From NCBI RefSeq assembly GCF_014851565.1, contig NZ_JACVAA010000001.1, positions 496,001 to 560,000 on the forward strand: a stretch of DNA of 64,000 nucleotides, given 5' to 3'. The DNA comes from Pseudomonas sp. PDM15. GTDB taxonomy: Bacteria > Pseudomonadota > Gammaproteobacteria > Pseudomonadales > Pseudomonadaceae. The notes under the pieces were generated by a model, which saw nothing but the letters and a program-made list of their open reading frames with translations, was not told the DNA's origin and did not search any database. A program made the position numbers and the translations under genes. Shown piece by piece: positions 28,225 through 39,342 of this stretch. The first letter of the stretch is position 1; each line of letters opens with the position of its first letter.

Positions 28225-28668
28225 ATGAGCTGCGTGTTCTGCGCCATCGCCGACGGCCAACTGCCGGCACACATCATTCACCAGGACGAACATTTCCTGG
28301 TGCTGCTGGATATCTTCCCGCTGCGCCCGGCCCACGTGCTGATCGTCGCCAGGGGCCATGCGCCATTTCTCGCCGACTTACCGGCGCCGCCGCGCGATGC
28401 CTTGCTGGCCCTGGCGGATCGCGTGGCCAAGGCGCTCTATCGCAGCGAGCCCGACGTGCTGGGCATCAATCTGCTGCTCAACGACGGCCCGGTGGCCAAC
28501 CAGCACGTTCCGCACCTGCACCTGCACCTGATTCCACGCCGTAACGGCGACCTGCCGGCGATGTGCTGGCGCATCCTCACCCGCTTCCTGCCGCTCGAGC
28601 GCAAGCGTATCGAGGCGCGCTTGGCTCGCGAGGCCGAGCGATTGCGCACGGCGCTGCAGGAGGCCTGA
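28225..28668 (+). CDS. HIT family protein
   Basis: 147 residues from the ATG at 28225, with AAGGAG at good spacing. CVFC near the start and the histidine triad in HVPHLHLHLIPR (about 90) define the family of nucleotide hydrolases/transferases. Likely hydrolyses AMP-linked substrates. It ends three bases before yafJ begins. Confidence 0.9.
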   Translation: MSCVFCAIADGQLPAHIIHQDEHFLVLLDIFPLRPAHVLIVARGHAPFLADLPAPPRDALLALADRVAKALYRSEPDVLGINLLLNDGPVANQHVPHLHLHLIPRRNGDLPAMCWRILTRFLPLERKRIEARLAREAERLRTALQEA

Positions 28669-28671
28669 GCC

Positions 28672-29451
28672 ATGTGCGAGCTGCTCGGCATGAGCGCCAA
28701 CGTGCCCACCGACATCGTGTTCAGCTTCACCGGGCTGATGCAGCGTGGCGGCGGTACCGGCCCGCACCGCGATGGCTGGGGCATCGCCTTCTACGAGGGG
28801 CGAGGGCTGCGCCTGTTCCAGGACCCGGCGGCCAGCGTTGGCTCGGAAGTGGCTAAGCTGGTACAGCGCTACCCGATCAAGAGCGAGACGGTGATCGGCC
28901 ATATCCGCCAGGCCAATGTCGGCCGGGTGTGCCTGGCCAATACCCATCCGTTCGTGCGCGAGCTATGGGGGCGCAACTGGTGCTTCGCCCACAATGGCCA
29001 GTTGGCCGGCTTCGCGCCGAGCTTCGACTTCTACCGCCCGGTTGGCGATACCGACAGCGAGGCGGCCTTCTGCGACCTGCTCAACCGCGTGCGCGGCGCT
29101 TTTCCCGAGCCGGTGCCGGTGGAAGTGCTGCTGCCGGTGCTGATCCAGGCGGCCCAAGACTATCGCGGCAAGGGCGTGTTCAACTGCCTGCTCAGCGATG
29201 GCGACTGGCTGTTCTGCTTCTGTTCCAGCAAGCTGGCGCAGATCACCCGCCGTGCGCCCTTCGGTCCGGCGCGGCTGAAGGATGCGGACCTGACGGTGGA
29301 CTTCCAGGCGGAAACCACGCCGAACGATGTGGTGACGGTGATCGCCACCGAGCCATTGACCGATAACGAGCGCTGGAACCTGTTCCAGCCGGGGGAGTGG
29401 AGCCTGTGGCGCCGCGGTGAACGCGTCGCCCATGGGCAGATGGGGGATTGA
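28672..29451 (+). CDS. yafJ: class II glutamine amidotransferase, YafJ-like
   Basis: 259 residues starting [10 protein letters not shown], with the nucleophilic Cys-2 expected of class II amidotransferases; also [16 protein letters not shown] and RQANVGRV...NTHPF, which bind glutamine. No synthase domain is attached, so the acceptor of the released ammonia is unknown. Operon-like with the HIT gene upstream and DUF2937 gene downstream. Confidence 0.9.
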   Translation: MCELLGMSANVPTDIVFSFTGLMQRGGGTGPHRDGWGIAFYEGRGLRLFQDPAASVGSEVAKLVQRYPIKSETVIGHIRQANVGRVCLANTHPFVRELWGRNWCFAHNGQLAGFAPSFDFYRPVGDTDSEAAFCDLLNRVRGAFPEPVPVEVLLPVLIQAAQDYRGKGVFNCLLSDGDWLFCFCSSKLAQITRRAPFGPARLKDADLTVDFQAETTPNDVVTVIATEPLTDNERWNLFQPGEWSLWRRGERVAHGQMGD

Positions 29452-29453
29452 GG

Positions 29454-29987
29454 ATGTTCAGGGGTTACTTGCGTCTCGTGGTATTCGCCTTCGGCCTGCT
29501 GGTCGGCGTGCAGGTGCCGGGCTTCGTCGACGACTACGCCAAGCGCGTGGCCGCCCACCGCGCCGAGTCCGAGGAGAGCCTGCTGGGCTTCCGCGAGACC
29601 GCCGCGAAGTTCTTCAACGGCGACCTCAATGCCCTGGTCGCCCACTACCGGGCCAGCACCGACGAGGTGATGCGCAGCGACGCCGACAGCATCGGCCATC
29701 TGGTGACCCGCTCCGAGCTGCTGGAGGGCGAGTGGCTAGCCATGCAGGGCCCCTGGTATGCGCAGATCTGGCACCTGGCGACCGACGCCGACCAGGCCCT
29801 GCTGCAGGAAACCTACGACGCCTACACCTACCAGGTTCTGCTGGCGCCCCAGGCCATCTACTGGGGCCTGGGTGTGGGGCTGGTGCTGGCCTGGCTGGCC
29901 GAGCTGATCGCCCTGGGCATCGGCTGGACCCTCGGCATCGGCCGCAAGCACAAGCCGATCGCCTACGAGAAGCGCCACTGGCGCTAA
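29454..29987 (+). CDS. DUF2937 family membrane protein
   Basis: 177 residues from the ATG at 29454, preferred over a TTG six bases upstream. FRGYLRLVVFAFGLLVGVQVPGFVDDYAKRVAAH is the family's opening with an N-terminal helix; a second hydrophobic region lies at about 140-165. Family function unknown; some members are annotated as related to yeast-type Yip or stress proteins without evidence. Two bases after the yafJ stop, then a terminator. Confidence 0.82.
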   Translation: MFRGYLRLVVFAFGLLVGVQVPGFVDDYAKRVAAHRAESEESLLGFRETAAKFFNGDLNALVAHYRASTDEVMRSDADSIGHLVTRSELLEGEWLAMQGPWYAQIWHLATDADQALLQETYDAYTYQVLLAPQAIYWGLGVGLVLAWLAELIALGIGWTLGIGRKHKPIAYEKRHWR

Positions 29988-29990
29988 TGA

Positions 29991-30016
29991 AAAAAGGCCC
30001 CGCGAGGGGCCTTTTT
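29991..30016. terminator. bidirectional rho-independent terminator
   Basis: AAAAAGGCCCC and GGGGCCTTTTT pair around GCGA, with A and T runs on both sides, between the DUF2937 gene and the convergent thioesterase gene. Confidence 0.92.
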
Positions 30017-30028
30017 GTTGGGCGACGC

Positions 30029-30523
30029 TCAGGCTTGCTTGCCGTGGGCCTGGGTCGCTAGCTGGCTGGTGTCCACGCGCACGAAAACCGAGTCGCCGAT
30101 GGCGGTCAGCACATCGCTGGCATACACCTCGCAGATCACCCGGGTCTTGCGCCCTGGCTCGCCGTCGATGCGGGCGCGCAGCTGCAGTGGCACGCCCATG
30201 GGCGTCGGCTTGATGAACTTGATGCCGAGGTTGCCGGTGACGCACTCGATGCGCGGCAGGCTGCCGGGCTCGCGGCCCTCGGCGCGGTAGTGATAGGCCA
30301 TGGCGGCCCAGTTCGAATGGCAGTCCACCAGCATGGCGATCAGCCCGCCGTAGACCAGCTCCGGCCAGCCGCAGTGCATGGGATCGGGCAGGTGCTCGGC
30401 GACCACGTGCACACCGTCTTCGTGCCAGCGGCTCTTGATGTGCAGGCCATGGGAGTTGCGGCTGCCACAGCCGTAACAGACACCGTCCGGTGCAGCGGCG
30501 TCCTGTAGGGAAAGGTCTTGCAT
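30029..30523 (-). CDS. hotdog-fold thioesterase, PaaI-like
   Basis: 164 residues. One hotdog domain with ELVYGGLIAMLVDCHSNWAAM, matching the GG-helix D/E motif of PaaI-like enzymes. An unusual N-terminal CYGCGSRN cysteine pair precedes the domain. Cytosolic acyl-CoA or aryl-CoA thioester hydrolysis is expected; substrate unknown. Unrelated in sequence to the thioesterase at 6992. Confidence 0.82.
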   Translation of the reverse strand: MQDLSLQDAAAPDGVCYGCGSRNSHGLHIKSRWHEDGVHVVAEHLPDPMHCGWPELVYGGLIAMLVDCHSNWAAMAYHYRAEGREPGSLPRIECVTGNLGIKFIKPTPMGVPLQLRARIDGEPGRKTRVICEVYASDVLTAIGDSVFVRVDTSQLATQAHGKQA

Positions 30524-30581
30524 GATCGGCTCGTTGCGAAGGGATAACGCGCCAAGCCTAACGGCTTTCGCCCCAAAGCAG

Positions 30582-30602
30582 AACGGGCCCGCCGGGCCCG
30601 TT
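30582..30602. terminator. hairpin downstream of the VWA gene
   Basis: AACGGGCCC and GGGCCCGTT form a stem with a three-base loop six bases after the VWA stop. There is no long T tract on the minus strand, so it is a weak terminator or a processing hairpin. Confidence 0.5.
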
Positions 30603-30607
30603 CGTGG

Positions 30608-31786
30608 TCACTTGGAGAGGAAGCGCATGCCTTCCTCCAGCCCCCGCAGCGTCAGCGGGTGCATCTGATCGTTGATCAGCTCGCGGACGATGTTGGTGGA
30701 GGCCGTGTAGTTCCAGGCGTCCTTGGGGTAGGGGTTGATCCAGATGAGCTTCTTGTACTTCTCCATGAAGCGCTTCATCCACACGTAGCCGGCTTCCTCG
30801 TTCCAGTGCTCCACGCTGCCGCCGGGCTGGGTGATCTCATAGGGCGCCATGGCGGCGTCGCCGACGAAGATCACTTTGTAGTCCGGGCCGTACTTGTGCA
30901 GCAGGTCGAGGGTGGAGAAGCGCTCGCTGGTGCGGCGCAGGTTGTTCTTCCACACGCTCTCGTAAACGAAGTTGTGGAAGTAGAAGTATTCGAGGTGCTT
31001 GAACTCGGTCTTGCAGGCCGAGAACAGTTCTTCGCAGACCTTGATGTGCGCGTCCATCGAGCCGCCGATGTCGAACAGCAGCAACAGCTTCACCGTGTTG
31101 CGCCGTTCCGGGCGCATCTGGATGTTGAGCAGGCCGCCGTCCTTGGCCGTGTGGTCGATGGTGCCGCCGAGGTCGAATTCTTCCGCGGCGCCCTCGCGGG
31201 CGAACTTGCGCAGGCGGCGCAGGGCCACCTTGATGTTGCGGGTGCCCAGCTCGACCTGGTCGTCGAGGTTCTTGTACTCGCGCTGGTCCCACACCTTGGC
31301 AGCCTTGCCCTGGCGCTTGCCGGCGTCGCCGACGCGGATGCCTTCCGGGTTGTAGCCGCCGGAGCCGAACGGGCTGGTGCCGCCGGTGCCGATCCACTTG
31401 TTGCCGCCGGCGTGGCGTTCCTTCTGCTCCTCGAGGCGCTTCTTGAACTCCTCGATCAGTTTGTCCAGGCCGCCGAGGGACTGGATCTGCGCGCGCTCCT
31501 CGTCGGTCAGGTGGCGCTCGAATTCCTTGCGCAGCCATTCATCGGGGATCATGGTCTCGAGGAAGTCGTCGAGCTTCTCCAAGCCCTTGAAGTAGGCGGC
31601 GAAGGCGCGGTCGAACTTGTCGAAGTGGCGCTCGTCCTTGACCATCACCGTGCGGGCGAGGAAATAGAACTGGTCCATGTCGGCGAAGATCACGTGCTGT
31701 TTCAGCGCGTTGATCAGGTCGAGCAGCTCGCGCACCGAGACCGGAACCTTGGCCGCGCGCATTTCGTTGAACAGGTTGAGCAGCAT
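30608..31786 (-). CDS. von Willebrand A domain protein (CoxE-like) paired with MoxR ATPase
   Basis: 392 residues. N-terminal helical part with LFNEMRAAKVPVSVRELLDLI, then a VWA domain whose metal site reads DIGGSMD near residue 239 (family DxSxS with Gly in place of the first Ser), and a second conserved segment FVGDAAMAPYEI. Such proteins partner MoxR AAA+ ATPases in chaperone-like metal-cofactor or complex maturation. The MoxR gene is about 500 bases upstream on the same strand, with a GFA gene between. Confidence 0.87.
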   Translation of the reverse strand: MLLNLFNEMRAAKVPVSVRELLDLINALKQHVIFADMDQFYFLARTVMVKDERHFDKFDRAFAAYFKGLEKLDDFLETMIPDEWLRKEFERHLTDEERAQIQSLGGLDKLIEEFKKRLEEQKERHAGGNKWIGTGGTSPFGSGGYNPEGIRVGDAGKRQGKAAKVWDQREYKNLDDQVELGTRNIKVALRRLRKFAREGAAEEFDLGGTIDHTAKDGGLLNIQMRPERRNTVKLLLLFDIGGSMDAHIKVCEELFSACKTEFKHLEYFYFHNFVYESVWKNNLRRTSERFSTLDLLHKYGPDYKVIFVGDAAMAPYEITQPGGSVEHWNEEAGYVWMKRFMEKYKKLIWINPYPKDAWNYTASTNIVRELINDQMHPLTLRGLEEGMRFLSK

Positions 31787-31818
31787 GGCTGCACCCTCGT
31801 CTGTTTATCTGTGAGGCC

Positions 31819-32214
31819 TCAGGAGCTTCGTTCCTGGGGCAGGCCGTCGGCGATGGCGTACCAGTCGGCCTTGGATTCGCAATAGATGTGCTTCTGCGGG
31901 ACCTCGCCCAGCGGCGTGTCCAGTGTGCCCAGGGCGATGCCGACCGTTTCCGGGTTGGCGTGGTCGCTGTACCACTGCAGGGTGGCGCCGCACTGCCGGC
32001 AGAAGGTCCGGCTCACGCCGGGGGAGGAGTGGTAGCGGGCTACCGAGTCCTCGCCGGCGGTCCAGCGGAAGCTGCTCCAGGGCACGTTGCCGTAGCTGCC
32101 GAACGCCGCGCCATGGGCCTTGCGGCATTGGCTGCAATGGCAATGGCTGGCCGATTCGATGGGCGCATCGAGCTGGTACTTCACTGCGCCGCACAGGCAG
32201 CTGCCGCTATGCAT
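31819..32214 (-). CDS. GFA family (Gfa-like) zinc-binding protein
   Basis: 131 residues with the GFA cysteine pattern: GSCLCGAVKY, CHCSQCRKAHG, and later FCRQCGATLQW. These bind two zinc ions; the family is named after glutathione-dependent formaldehyde activation, but most members lack that activity. Sits between the VWA and MoxR genes on the same strand, next to a repeat. Confidence 0.88.
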   Translation of the reverse strand: MHSGSCLCGAVKYQLDAPIESASHCHCSQCRKAHGAAFGSYGNVPWSSFRWTAGEDSVARYHSSPGVSRTFCRQCGATLQWYSDHANPETVGIALGTLDTPLGEVPQKHIYCESKADWYAIADGLPQERSS

Positions 32215-32242
32215 ACTGGATACCTCTCGCGTGGGTCAGGCT

Positions 32243-32279
32243 CCCTCACCCCGGCCTCTCCCAACGGGAGAGGGGAGGC
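32243..32279. repeat. REP-like hairpin with CCTCTCCC-GGGAGAGG
   Basis: CCTCTCCC (32255-32262) pairs with GGGAGAGG (32266-32273) within a CCCTCACCCCGG-type context. I recall this type as a frequent proteobacterial extragenic palindrome; that is memory. Confidence 0.6.
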
Positions 32280-32284
32280 TGGGC

Positions 32285-33130
<846 letters not shown>

Positions 33131-33234
33131 CTGCAAATCCTCGAACGACCGCGCCACGGGGCGCTGCCGGCTGGTTCGGTAGTGACTGAAGGCCCGACTA
33201 TAACGCGCGCGGCGGTGGACTGTGAACGCAGACG

Positions 33235-33257
33235 CGCCATTCAGTCACTGAATGGCG
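33235..33257. repeat. perfect 11-bp inverted repeat
   Basis: CGCCATTCAGT, a central C, then ACTGAATGGCG, in the gap between moxR and the DUF748 gene. No T tract on either strand, so terminator use is doubtful; operator-like symmetry for an unknown regulator, or a hairpin at the end of the DUF748 mRNA. Confidence 0.5.
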
Positions 33258-33300
33258 GGTCAGGCCGATATCGGCTGCGAAATTGGCGGGATCGCCCTGT

Positions 33301-34374
33301 TCACTGTTCCGGCGGCGGGTTCTCGAAACGGCTGTTGAAGGCCTCGATGAAGGCGTTGCGCAGTATCCCGAGGAACGCCTGCAGTCCGCTGACGTTCTGC
33401 TGGTGGACATTGCCCCTGAGCTCGACGCGGGTGGCGAACTGGTCGGTGGGCTGGTTGCGCAGCGCAGTCTCGCCGCCGCCGACCAGGGCTTCCCAGATGG
33501 AACGGAAGAAGCCCCTGGACTCCTGCTCCACGTCCTGCTGCCAGTTGAACACGTCGACATCGCGCAGCAGCGGCTTGATATAACCGCTGAGCTGGCCCTC
33601 GTCGGCGGTGGCCTCGATCACGATGTCGCCGTGGCCGGCGTTGAAGTCGAACTTGCCATAGGCGCTGGAGAAATCGTTGAGCTGGCGCAATTCAATATCG
33701 GTGGCGCGCAGGCGGAATTCGAAGTCCTCGAAGTTCTCGAAGGGATCGAACACCGCGGTGGCCTCCAGCGGCGCATGGTTGAGCAGCAGGGCGTGGCCCT
33801 CGAAGCGCGCCACCCGTTCACCGCGTTCATCGGCGACGTTGGTCAGGTTGTACAGGCTGGCGTTGACGTCGCTGGCCTGCAGGTCCACCGGTGGCTGCGA
33901 GGTGAAGTTGCGGAAGGTGATGCGGCCGTTGACCACGCGGATCTCGTTGAGGGTGATCGGCAGCAGCTTTTCCAGCTGCGCGCGCCAGTCCACGCCGGCA
34001 CCGGTCTGGGTGTCCTCGGGGCGTTCGCCGCCATCGACGAAGTTCAGCTCGGGGCTTTCGAACAACACCCGTGCGACCACGCCGTGGTCGTACCACAGGG
34101 CGTGCCAGCTCACCGCCAGGTCGATGGCTGGGGCGTCCAGCAGCGGCACCGGCACGTCGCCATCGACCTTGACGATCTGCAGGCCGTTGATGCGGTAGGC
34201 ACCGCGCCACCAGGCCAGGTCCACGTCGGCGACCTGGCCACGGTAGTCGCCCATGTCCGCCAGCTTTTCGTTGAGGTAGTCGCGGACCAGGTAGGGCAGA
34301 GTCAGGTGCAGGACCAGCAGCAGGGCAAGCAGTCCGAGCACGATATAGAGCGGCAGGCTGTAGCGGCGTTTCAT
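33301..34374 (-). CDS. DUF748 (AsmA-like) envelope protein
   Basis: 357 residues from the ATG at 34374. One N-terminal membrane helix (about 8-28) followed by a long beta-rich periplasmic part with [28 protein letters not shown] strands and a C-terminal region ending in an amphipathic [14 protein letters not shown] tail. DUF748 proteins belong to the wider AsmA/TamB-like beta-groove superfamily linked to lipid transport or envelope integrity; here that is an inference from fold resemblance. Confidence 0.72.
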   Translation of the reverse strand: MKRRYSLPLYIVLGLLALLLVLHLTLPYLVRDYLNEKLADMGDYRGQVADVDLAWWRGAYRINGLQIVKVDGDVPVPLLDAPAIDLAVSWHALWYDHGVVARVLFESPELNFVDGGERPEDTQTGAGVDWRAQLEKLLPITLNEIRVVNGRITFRNFTSQPPVDLQASDVNASLYNLTNVADERGERVARFEGHALLLNHAPLEATAVFDPFENFEDFEFRLRATDIELRQLNDFSSAYGKFDFNAGHGDIVIEATADEGQLSGYIKPLLRDVDVFNWQQDVEQESRGFFRSIWEALVGGGETALRNQPTDQFATRVELRGNVHQQNVSGLQAFLGILRNAFIEAFNSRFENPPPEQ

Positions 34375-34509
34375 GGTTGGCGTCCGTCGCAGCGGGTGTT
34401 TGTTGATGGACTGCCCGTTGTGGCGCGGAGTTCGACCCGTCTGCGCTGGACGATCCGGGCGGCCGGGCTTAGGCTGTTTGGCCTCGGTTTTCGACAAGGA
34501 CAAAGGATC

Positions 34510-35484
<975 letters not shown>

Positions 35485-35494
35485 ACGGCTTCAG

Positions 35495-35550
35495 CCGTAG
35501 CCCGGACTTCGGTCCGGGGAGACGCTCCCGGACTGAAGTCCGGGCTACGG
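35495..35550. repeat. REP-like palindromic pair (CCGTAGCCCGGACTTC / GAAGTCCGGGCTACGG)
   Basis: A 16-base arm at 35495-35510 is exactly inverted at 35535-35550, with inner GTCCGGG/CCCGGAC pairing as well. It sits between cysK and its terminator. A similar hairpin lies at 44074-44090, indicating a dispersed family. Confidence 0.75.
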
Positions 35551-35556
35551 ATGTAG

Positions 35557-35582
35557 AAAAGCCGCCCTCGGGCGGCTTTTTC
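35557..35582. terminator. bidirectional rho-independent terminator
   Basis: AAAAGCCGCC and GGCGGCTTTT pair around CTCG, with TT after. It separates the convergent cysK and DMT exporter genes. Confidence 0.92.
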
Positions 35583-35592
35583 GTTTCAGCCT

Positions 35593-36498
35593 TCAGGCTT
35601 TGGCCGGGGCTGGCGCCGGGCTGCTGGGTCGCACCACCAGCCACAAGGCCACGGCGATCAGCGCGCAGCCTGGCAGGTAGGCCCAACTCAGCGGTTCGCC
35701 CAGCAGCATCGCTCCCCACAGCACGCCGAACGGCGGGATCAGAAAGGTGGTGGTGGAGGCCTTGATCGGGCCGATGTCGGCCAGCAGGCGGAAGTACAGG
35801 ACGTAGGCGAAGGCGGTGCAGACCAGGCCGAGGGCGGCCAGCGACAGCCACACTTCGGGCCCGCCCCAGCTGGTCGGCATCTGCCAGGCCAGGCTGCCGG
35901 CCAGCAGTGGCAGCTGGAACAGGCTGGCACCGACCAGGCTGGCGAAGGCGGTGAGGCGGTTGTCCAGGCCGCCCTGCTGGCCGATCCAGCGGCGGGTGAG
36001 GAAGCCGGCGAAGCCGTAGCAGATGGTCGCCACCAGGCACGCGGCGGCGCCCAGCAGCAGCGGCAGGTCGAAGGCCACCGGGCCGGTGCGGGTCAGCACG
36101 GCCACGCCGAACAGGCCCAGCGCCACGCCGGCGGCCTTGCTCGGGGTCATCGCCTCGCTGAAGAACAGGGCGCCGATCAGCACGCCCATCAGCGGCGTGG
36201 TGGCGTTGAAGATCGACGAGTAGCCGGCCGGCAATACCAGCGCCGCCAGGCAGTACATCACCGAGGGCAGGCCGGCGTTGATCACGCCCAGCACCAGGCA
36301 GGCCTTGAACTTGCCGCGGAAGTCCCACACCGGGCGCAGTACCAGCAGCATGGCCAGCAGACCGAGGGCGCCGAGGCTGGCGCGGAAGAAGGCGGTAGGC
36401 AGGCTGCCCAGCACCGGCACGGTAATGCGCATGAACAGGAAGCTGGCGCCCCAGATGGCGGCGAGCAGCAGCAGACGGAACAGGTCGGCAGGTTTCAT
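35593..36498 (-). CDS. EamA/DMT-family transporter
   Basis: 301 residues and about ten membrane helices in two EamA repeats (LLLAAIWGASFLFMRI and LGAAACLVATICYGFAGFLTRRW). Exports metabolites or amino-acid-related compounds across the inner membrane by family; substrate unknown. Not operonic with neighbours. Confidence 0.87.
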   Translation of the reverse strand: MKPADLFRLLLLAAIWGASFLFMRITVPVLGSLPTAFFRASLGALGLLAMLLVLRPVWDFRGKFKACLVLGVINAGLPSVMYCLAALVLPAGYSSIFNATTPLMGVLIGALFFSEAMTPSKAAGVALGLFGVAVLTRTGPVAFDLPLLLGAAACLVATICYGFAGFLTRRWIGQQGGLDNRLTAFASLVGASLFQLPLLAGSLAWQMPTSWGGPEVWLSLAALGLVCTAFAYVLYFRLLADIGPIKASTTTFLIPPFGVLWGAMLLGEPLSWAYLPGCALIAVALWLVVRPSSPAPAPAKA

Positions 36499-36633
36499 GG
36501 AGCGGCTCCAGGCAGGAGCAGCCAGCTTACGCCGCCAACCGAGTGACGCAATCCGCAGCTGACTTTCAAATCGAACATACAGTTGCGTCGGGCGTCGTAG
36601 GGCGCTGGAGGTGCCGTCCCTGGCAGTAGCGTC

Positions 36634-37380
36634 CTAGAACACTTTCCTGGCGCTGGCGATCAGCCCGGTGCCGCACAGGTCCTCGTAGCCGGAGAAGCTC
36701 AGGCACTCGGCATCCGACAGGTCGGTGTCGACATAGCTTAGGCCCCAGGTCACGCCCAGCAGGTCGCGGTTGAGCGAGACGTACCAGTTGTCGTAGTCCT
36801 GGCGGGCGCGGCTGTAGTCGGCGTTGAAGAACACGTCGTCCTTGTAGTCGACGTTCTCGAAGCGCACGTCCAGGCCCAGATCCCAGGGCAGCTGGGTGCG
36901 ATAGCCGATGTAGGAGGTGAGCTGGTCGTCGTCGGTGTCGATCGAGTACTTGCCGCCGACATAGACGCCATAGGCCTCCAGGGTGACGATGATGTCGCTC
37001 ATGTTGAACTGGCTTTCGCCCGGATAGGTGTACTTGCTGTACATGGTGTCCAGGCTGATGTCGTCGCTGATCTGCCAGTAGTAACCGGCGTAGTAGTCGA
37101 CCTCCTGGCGGGTGCCGAAGTCGTCGTCCTTTTCCCAGTCGTAGCCGTATTCCACGTTGCTGGTCCAGGCGCCGAGGTAGGCGCCGCTGGCGTGGCTGAG
37201 CATCACGTCGAGCTGGGCGGCGGGGTCGCCCATGGTCTGCGAGATGCCGCTGGAGCGGTAGTCGCTGGTCACGGCGGGGGTGATGACCAGGGCCAGGTTT
37301 TCGCTGAGTTCGATGGCGTTTGCCTGCAGGTTGCAGGCCAGGGCCGCGAGGGCCAGGGTGAGGTGTCGAGAGGTGCGCAT
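36634..37380 (-). CDS. TorF family putative porin
   Basis: 248 residues with a signal peptide (about 1-22, ending LQANA). The mature sequence alternates beta strands with acidic turns, is rich in Tyr and Trp, and ends in SARKVF with C-terminal Phe, as outer-membrane barrels do. VTSDYRSSGISQT and SLDTMYSKYTYPG match TorF/TIGR02001 putative porins. It lies downstream of the amidohydrolase gene on the same strand, and could import that cluster's substrate. Confidence 0.8.
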   Translation of the reverse strand: MRTSRHLTLALAALACNLQANAIELSENLALVITPAVTSDYRSSGISQTMGDPAAQLDVMLSHASGAYLGAWTSNVEYGYDWEKDDDFGTRQEVDYYAGYYWQISDDISLDTMYSKYTYPGESQFNMSDIIVTLEAYGVYVGGKYSIDTDDDQLTSYIGYRTQLPWDLGLDVRFENVDYKDDVFFNADYSRARQDYDNWYVSLNRDLLGVTWGLSYVDTDLSDAECLSFSGYEDLCGTGLIASARKVF

Positions 37381-37422
37381 GGATAAGCCTTTGTCGTTGT
37401 GTTTATAGGGCGGCAGATAAAT

Positions 37423-37441
37423 GCGGGGCGCACCGCCCCGC
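37423..37441. terminator. GC hairpin between amidohydrolase and porin genes
   Basis: GCGGGGCG and GCCCCGC pair near the end of the amidohydrolase transcript on the minus strand, followed by ATTTATCT. Only a modest T tract, so possibly a partial terminator letting some transcription into the porin gene. Confidence 0.45.
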
Positions 37442-37486
37442 CGCAGCGCCAGTGGCGCGCGGTAGGGTGGGGTGCTGGAGTGCTGG

Positions 37487-39238
37487 TCAGTCGTTCTGCG
37501 CGAGGTCCGCGGCGGCCTGGTACACCGGCTTGCCGGCGAACCAGGTCTGCAGCACCTTGGTGTCGAACAGTTCGGCGTCGCTGACCTTGAACACGTCGCG
37601 GTCGAGCAAGATCAGGTCGGCCTGCTTGCCCGGGGCCAGCGAGCCGATGCGGTCGTCCAGGCGCAGGGTCTTGGCGGCGTTGATGGTGTAGGCGCGCAGC
37701 ATGGTCTCGCGGTCGATGCTCTCGGCGGCGTTGAGCACGCCGAGCGGGCCCTTGCGGGTGCTGGCCTGGGCGATGGCGTTCCACGGGTTGGGACTGGACA
37801 CCGGCCAGTCGCTGGCGCCGGCGATGGTGGCGCCGGCCTTGTGCAGCGAGCGCGCCGGGTACTGGAAGCGGTAGGCGTAGGCGCTGACATAGGGCTTGAC
37901 CAGTTCCTCGGTGTAGCTCTCAGCGGTGGCCCACAGCAGCTGCATGGAGGCGATCACGCCGAGCTCCTTGAAGCGCGGGAACTCCTTGGGATTGACCAGC
38001 TGCAGGTGGCTGATGCTGTGTGGTACCGGCGCCGGGCTCTGCTGGCGGGCGTACTGCACGGCATTCAGCGACTCACGCACGGCCCGGTCGCCGACCGCAT
38101 GCATGTGCACTATCCAGCCACGTTTCTCGGCGGCCGCCACCAGCGGGCCGAAACCCTTGGGATCGATCAGCAACTGACCCTGCTTGTGGCTGTTGGTGTA
38201 CGGGTCGATTACCGCGGCGGTCTGCCCCGGGTACTCGAGGATACCGTCGACGAACACCTTGAGGCCGGGGAAGGTCAGGTTGGGCACGCCGGCGAACTGG
38301 CGCATCACGTCGGCCTGTACGGCGAGATCGTCCGGTTTGCTCTGCGGATGGGTCAGCAGCAGGGCGGCCACGTGCACGTTCAGCTCGCCTTTCTCGGCCA
38401 GCGCGCGGTACAGCGGTAGCACGCCGAGGTCCTTGGTGGTCGGACGCATCTCGAACAGCGACTGCTCGCCGCCGCCATTGGCCGCCGCGTCCATCCAGGC
38501 AGTGACGCCCACCTCCAGGTTGATCCGCACGGCCTCGCGGGCGGCCGTCAGCATCATCGCGTCCGAGGGCTTGGGCAGCTGGCTGCGCACCCGGTCCCAG
38601 CCGGTTTCGCTGAGGTAGCCGGTGGGCGTCAGATCCGCCTCGTGTTCGATGTAGCTGGCCTCCTTTTCGGCCAGGGTCTTGATCAGCGCGGCGTCGATGC
38701 CGACGCGGCGCAGCATGGCCTGGTTGGCCCAGCCGGTGTGGCCGTCGATGCCGTCGAGCACCAGCGGCTGCTCGGCCCAGCGGCCCTGGTTGAAGCGCTT
38801 GGCCAGTGCGCGGCTGTCTTTCCAGTAGGCCGAGCTGGCGCCGGAGATCACCACGATGTCGCCCAGGCGCGCGGTGCCGGCCGCATCCTGCTCGATGATC
38901 CACTGTTCCAGTTCGGCCAGCGGTTTGACCTCGTCGTACAGGTTGGCGCGCAGGCTGGCCAGGGCGCCCATTACCGGGTGGCTGTGGGTGTCGATCATGC
39001 CCGGCATCAGCACCTTGCCGGCCAGGTCGATGCGGCGGGTATCGGCATCGGCCAGGGCGAGAATCTGCGCATCGCTGCCCACTTCGAGGATCTTGCCGTC
39101 TTCCACCGCCACGGCCTGGGCACGTGGTTGGCCGGACTCGGCGGTGAACACCTGGCCGTTGAACAGGATAAGGTCAGCGGCGGCCATGGCTTCCATTGAG
39201 GAAAAAGCCAGTGCGCTCGCCAGTAGTGCTCTTTTCAT
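37487..39238 (-). CDS. exported YtcJ-like amidohydrolase
   Basis: 583 residues: signal peptide (about 1-20, ending AMAA) and an amidohydrolase-3 metal-dependent hydrolase. Metal-site segments include MIDTHSHPVM (HxH) and WIVHMHAVGDRAV; the C-terminal part has TINAAKTLRLDDRIGSLAPGKQADLILLD, the usual rejoining of the small beta domain. Expected periplasmic hydrolysis of an amide or similar bond; substrate unknown. Divergent from the LysR gene. Confidence 0.86.
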   Translation of the reverse strand: MKRALLASALAFSSMEAMAAADLILFNGQVFTAESGQPRAQAVAVEDGKILEVGSDAQILALADADTRRIDLAGKVLMPGMIDTHSHPVMGALASLRANLYDEVKPLAELEQWIIEQDAAGTARLGDIVVISGASSAYWKDSRALAKRFNQGRWAEQPLVLDGIDGHTGWANQAMLRRVGIDAALIKTLAEKEASYIEHEADLTPTGYLSETGWDRVRSQLPKPSDAMMLTAAREAVRINLEVGVTAWMDAAANGGGEQSLFEMRPTTKDLGVLPLYRALAEKGELNVHVAALLLTHPQSKPDDLAVQADVMRQFAGVPNLTFPGLKVFVDGILEYPGQTAAVIDPYTNSHKQGQLLIDPKGFGPLVAAAEKRGWIVHMHAVGDRAVRESLNAVQYARQQSPAPVPHSISHLQLVNPKEFPRFKELGVIASMQLLWATAESYTEELVKPYVSAYAYRFQYPARSLHKAGATIAGASDWPVSSPNPWNAIAQASTRKGPLGVLNAAESIDRETMLRAYTINAAKTLRLDDRIGSLAPGKQADLILLDRDVFKVSDAELFDTKVLQTWFAGKPVYQAAADLAQND

Positions 39239-39342
39239 GATGCCCTCTTGTTTTTATTGATCTGGCGGCGAGACTAGCGAAAGCGCACCGGTGGCAGAAC
39301 GCTGCCGGCACGCACAAGCTTTTTGCCGAAAAGGAAAAACTC

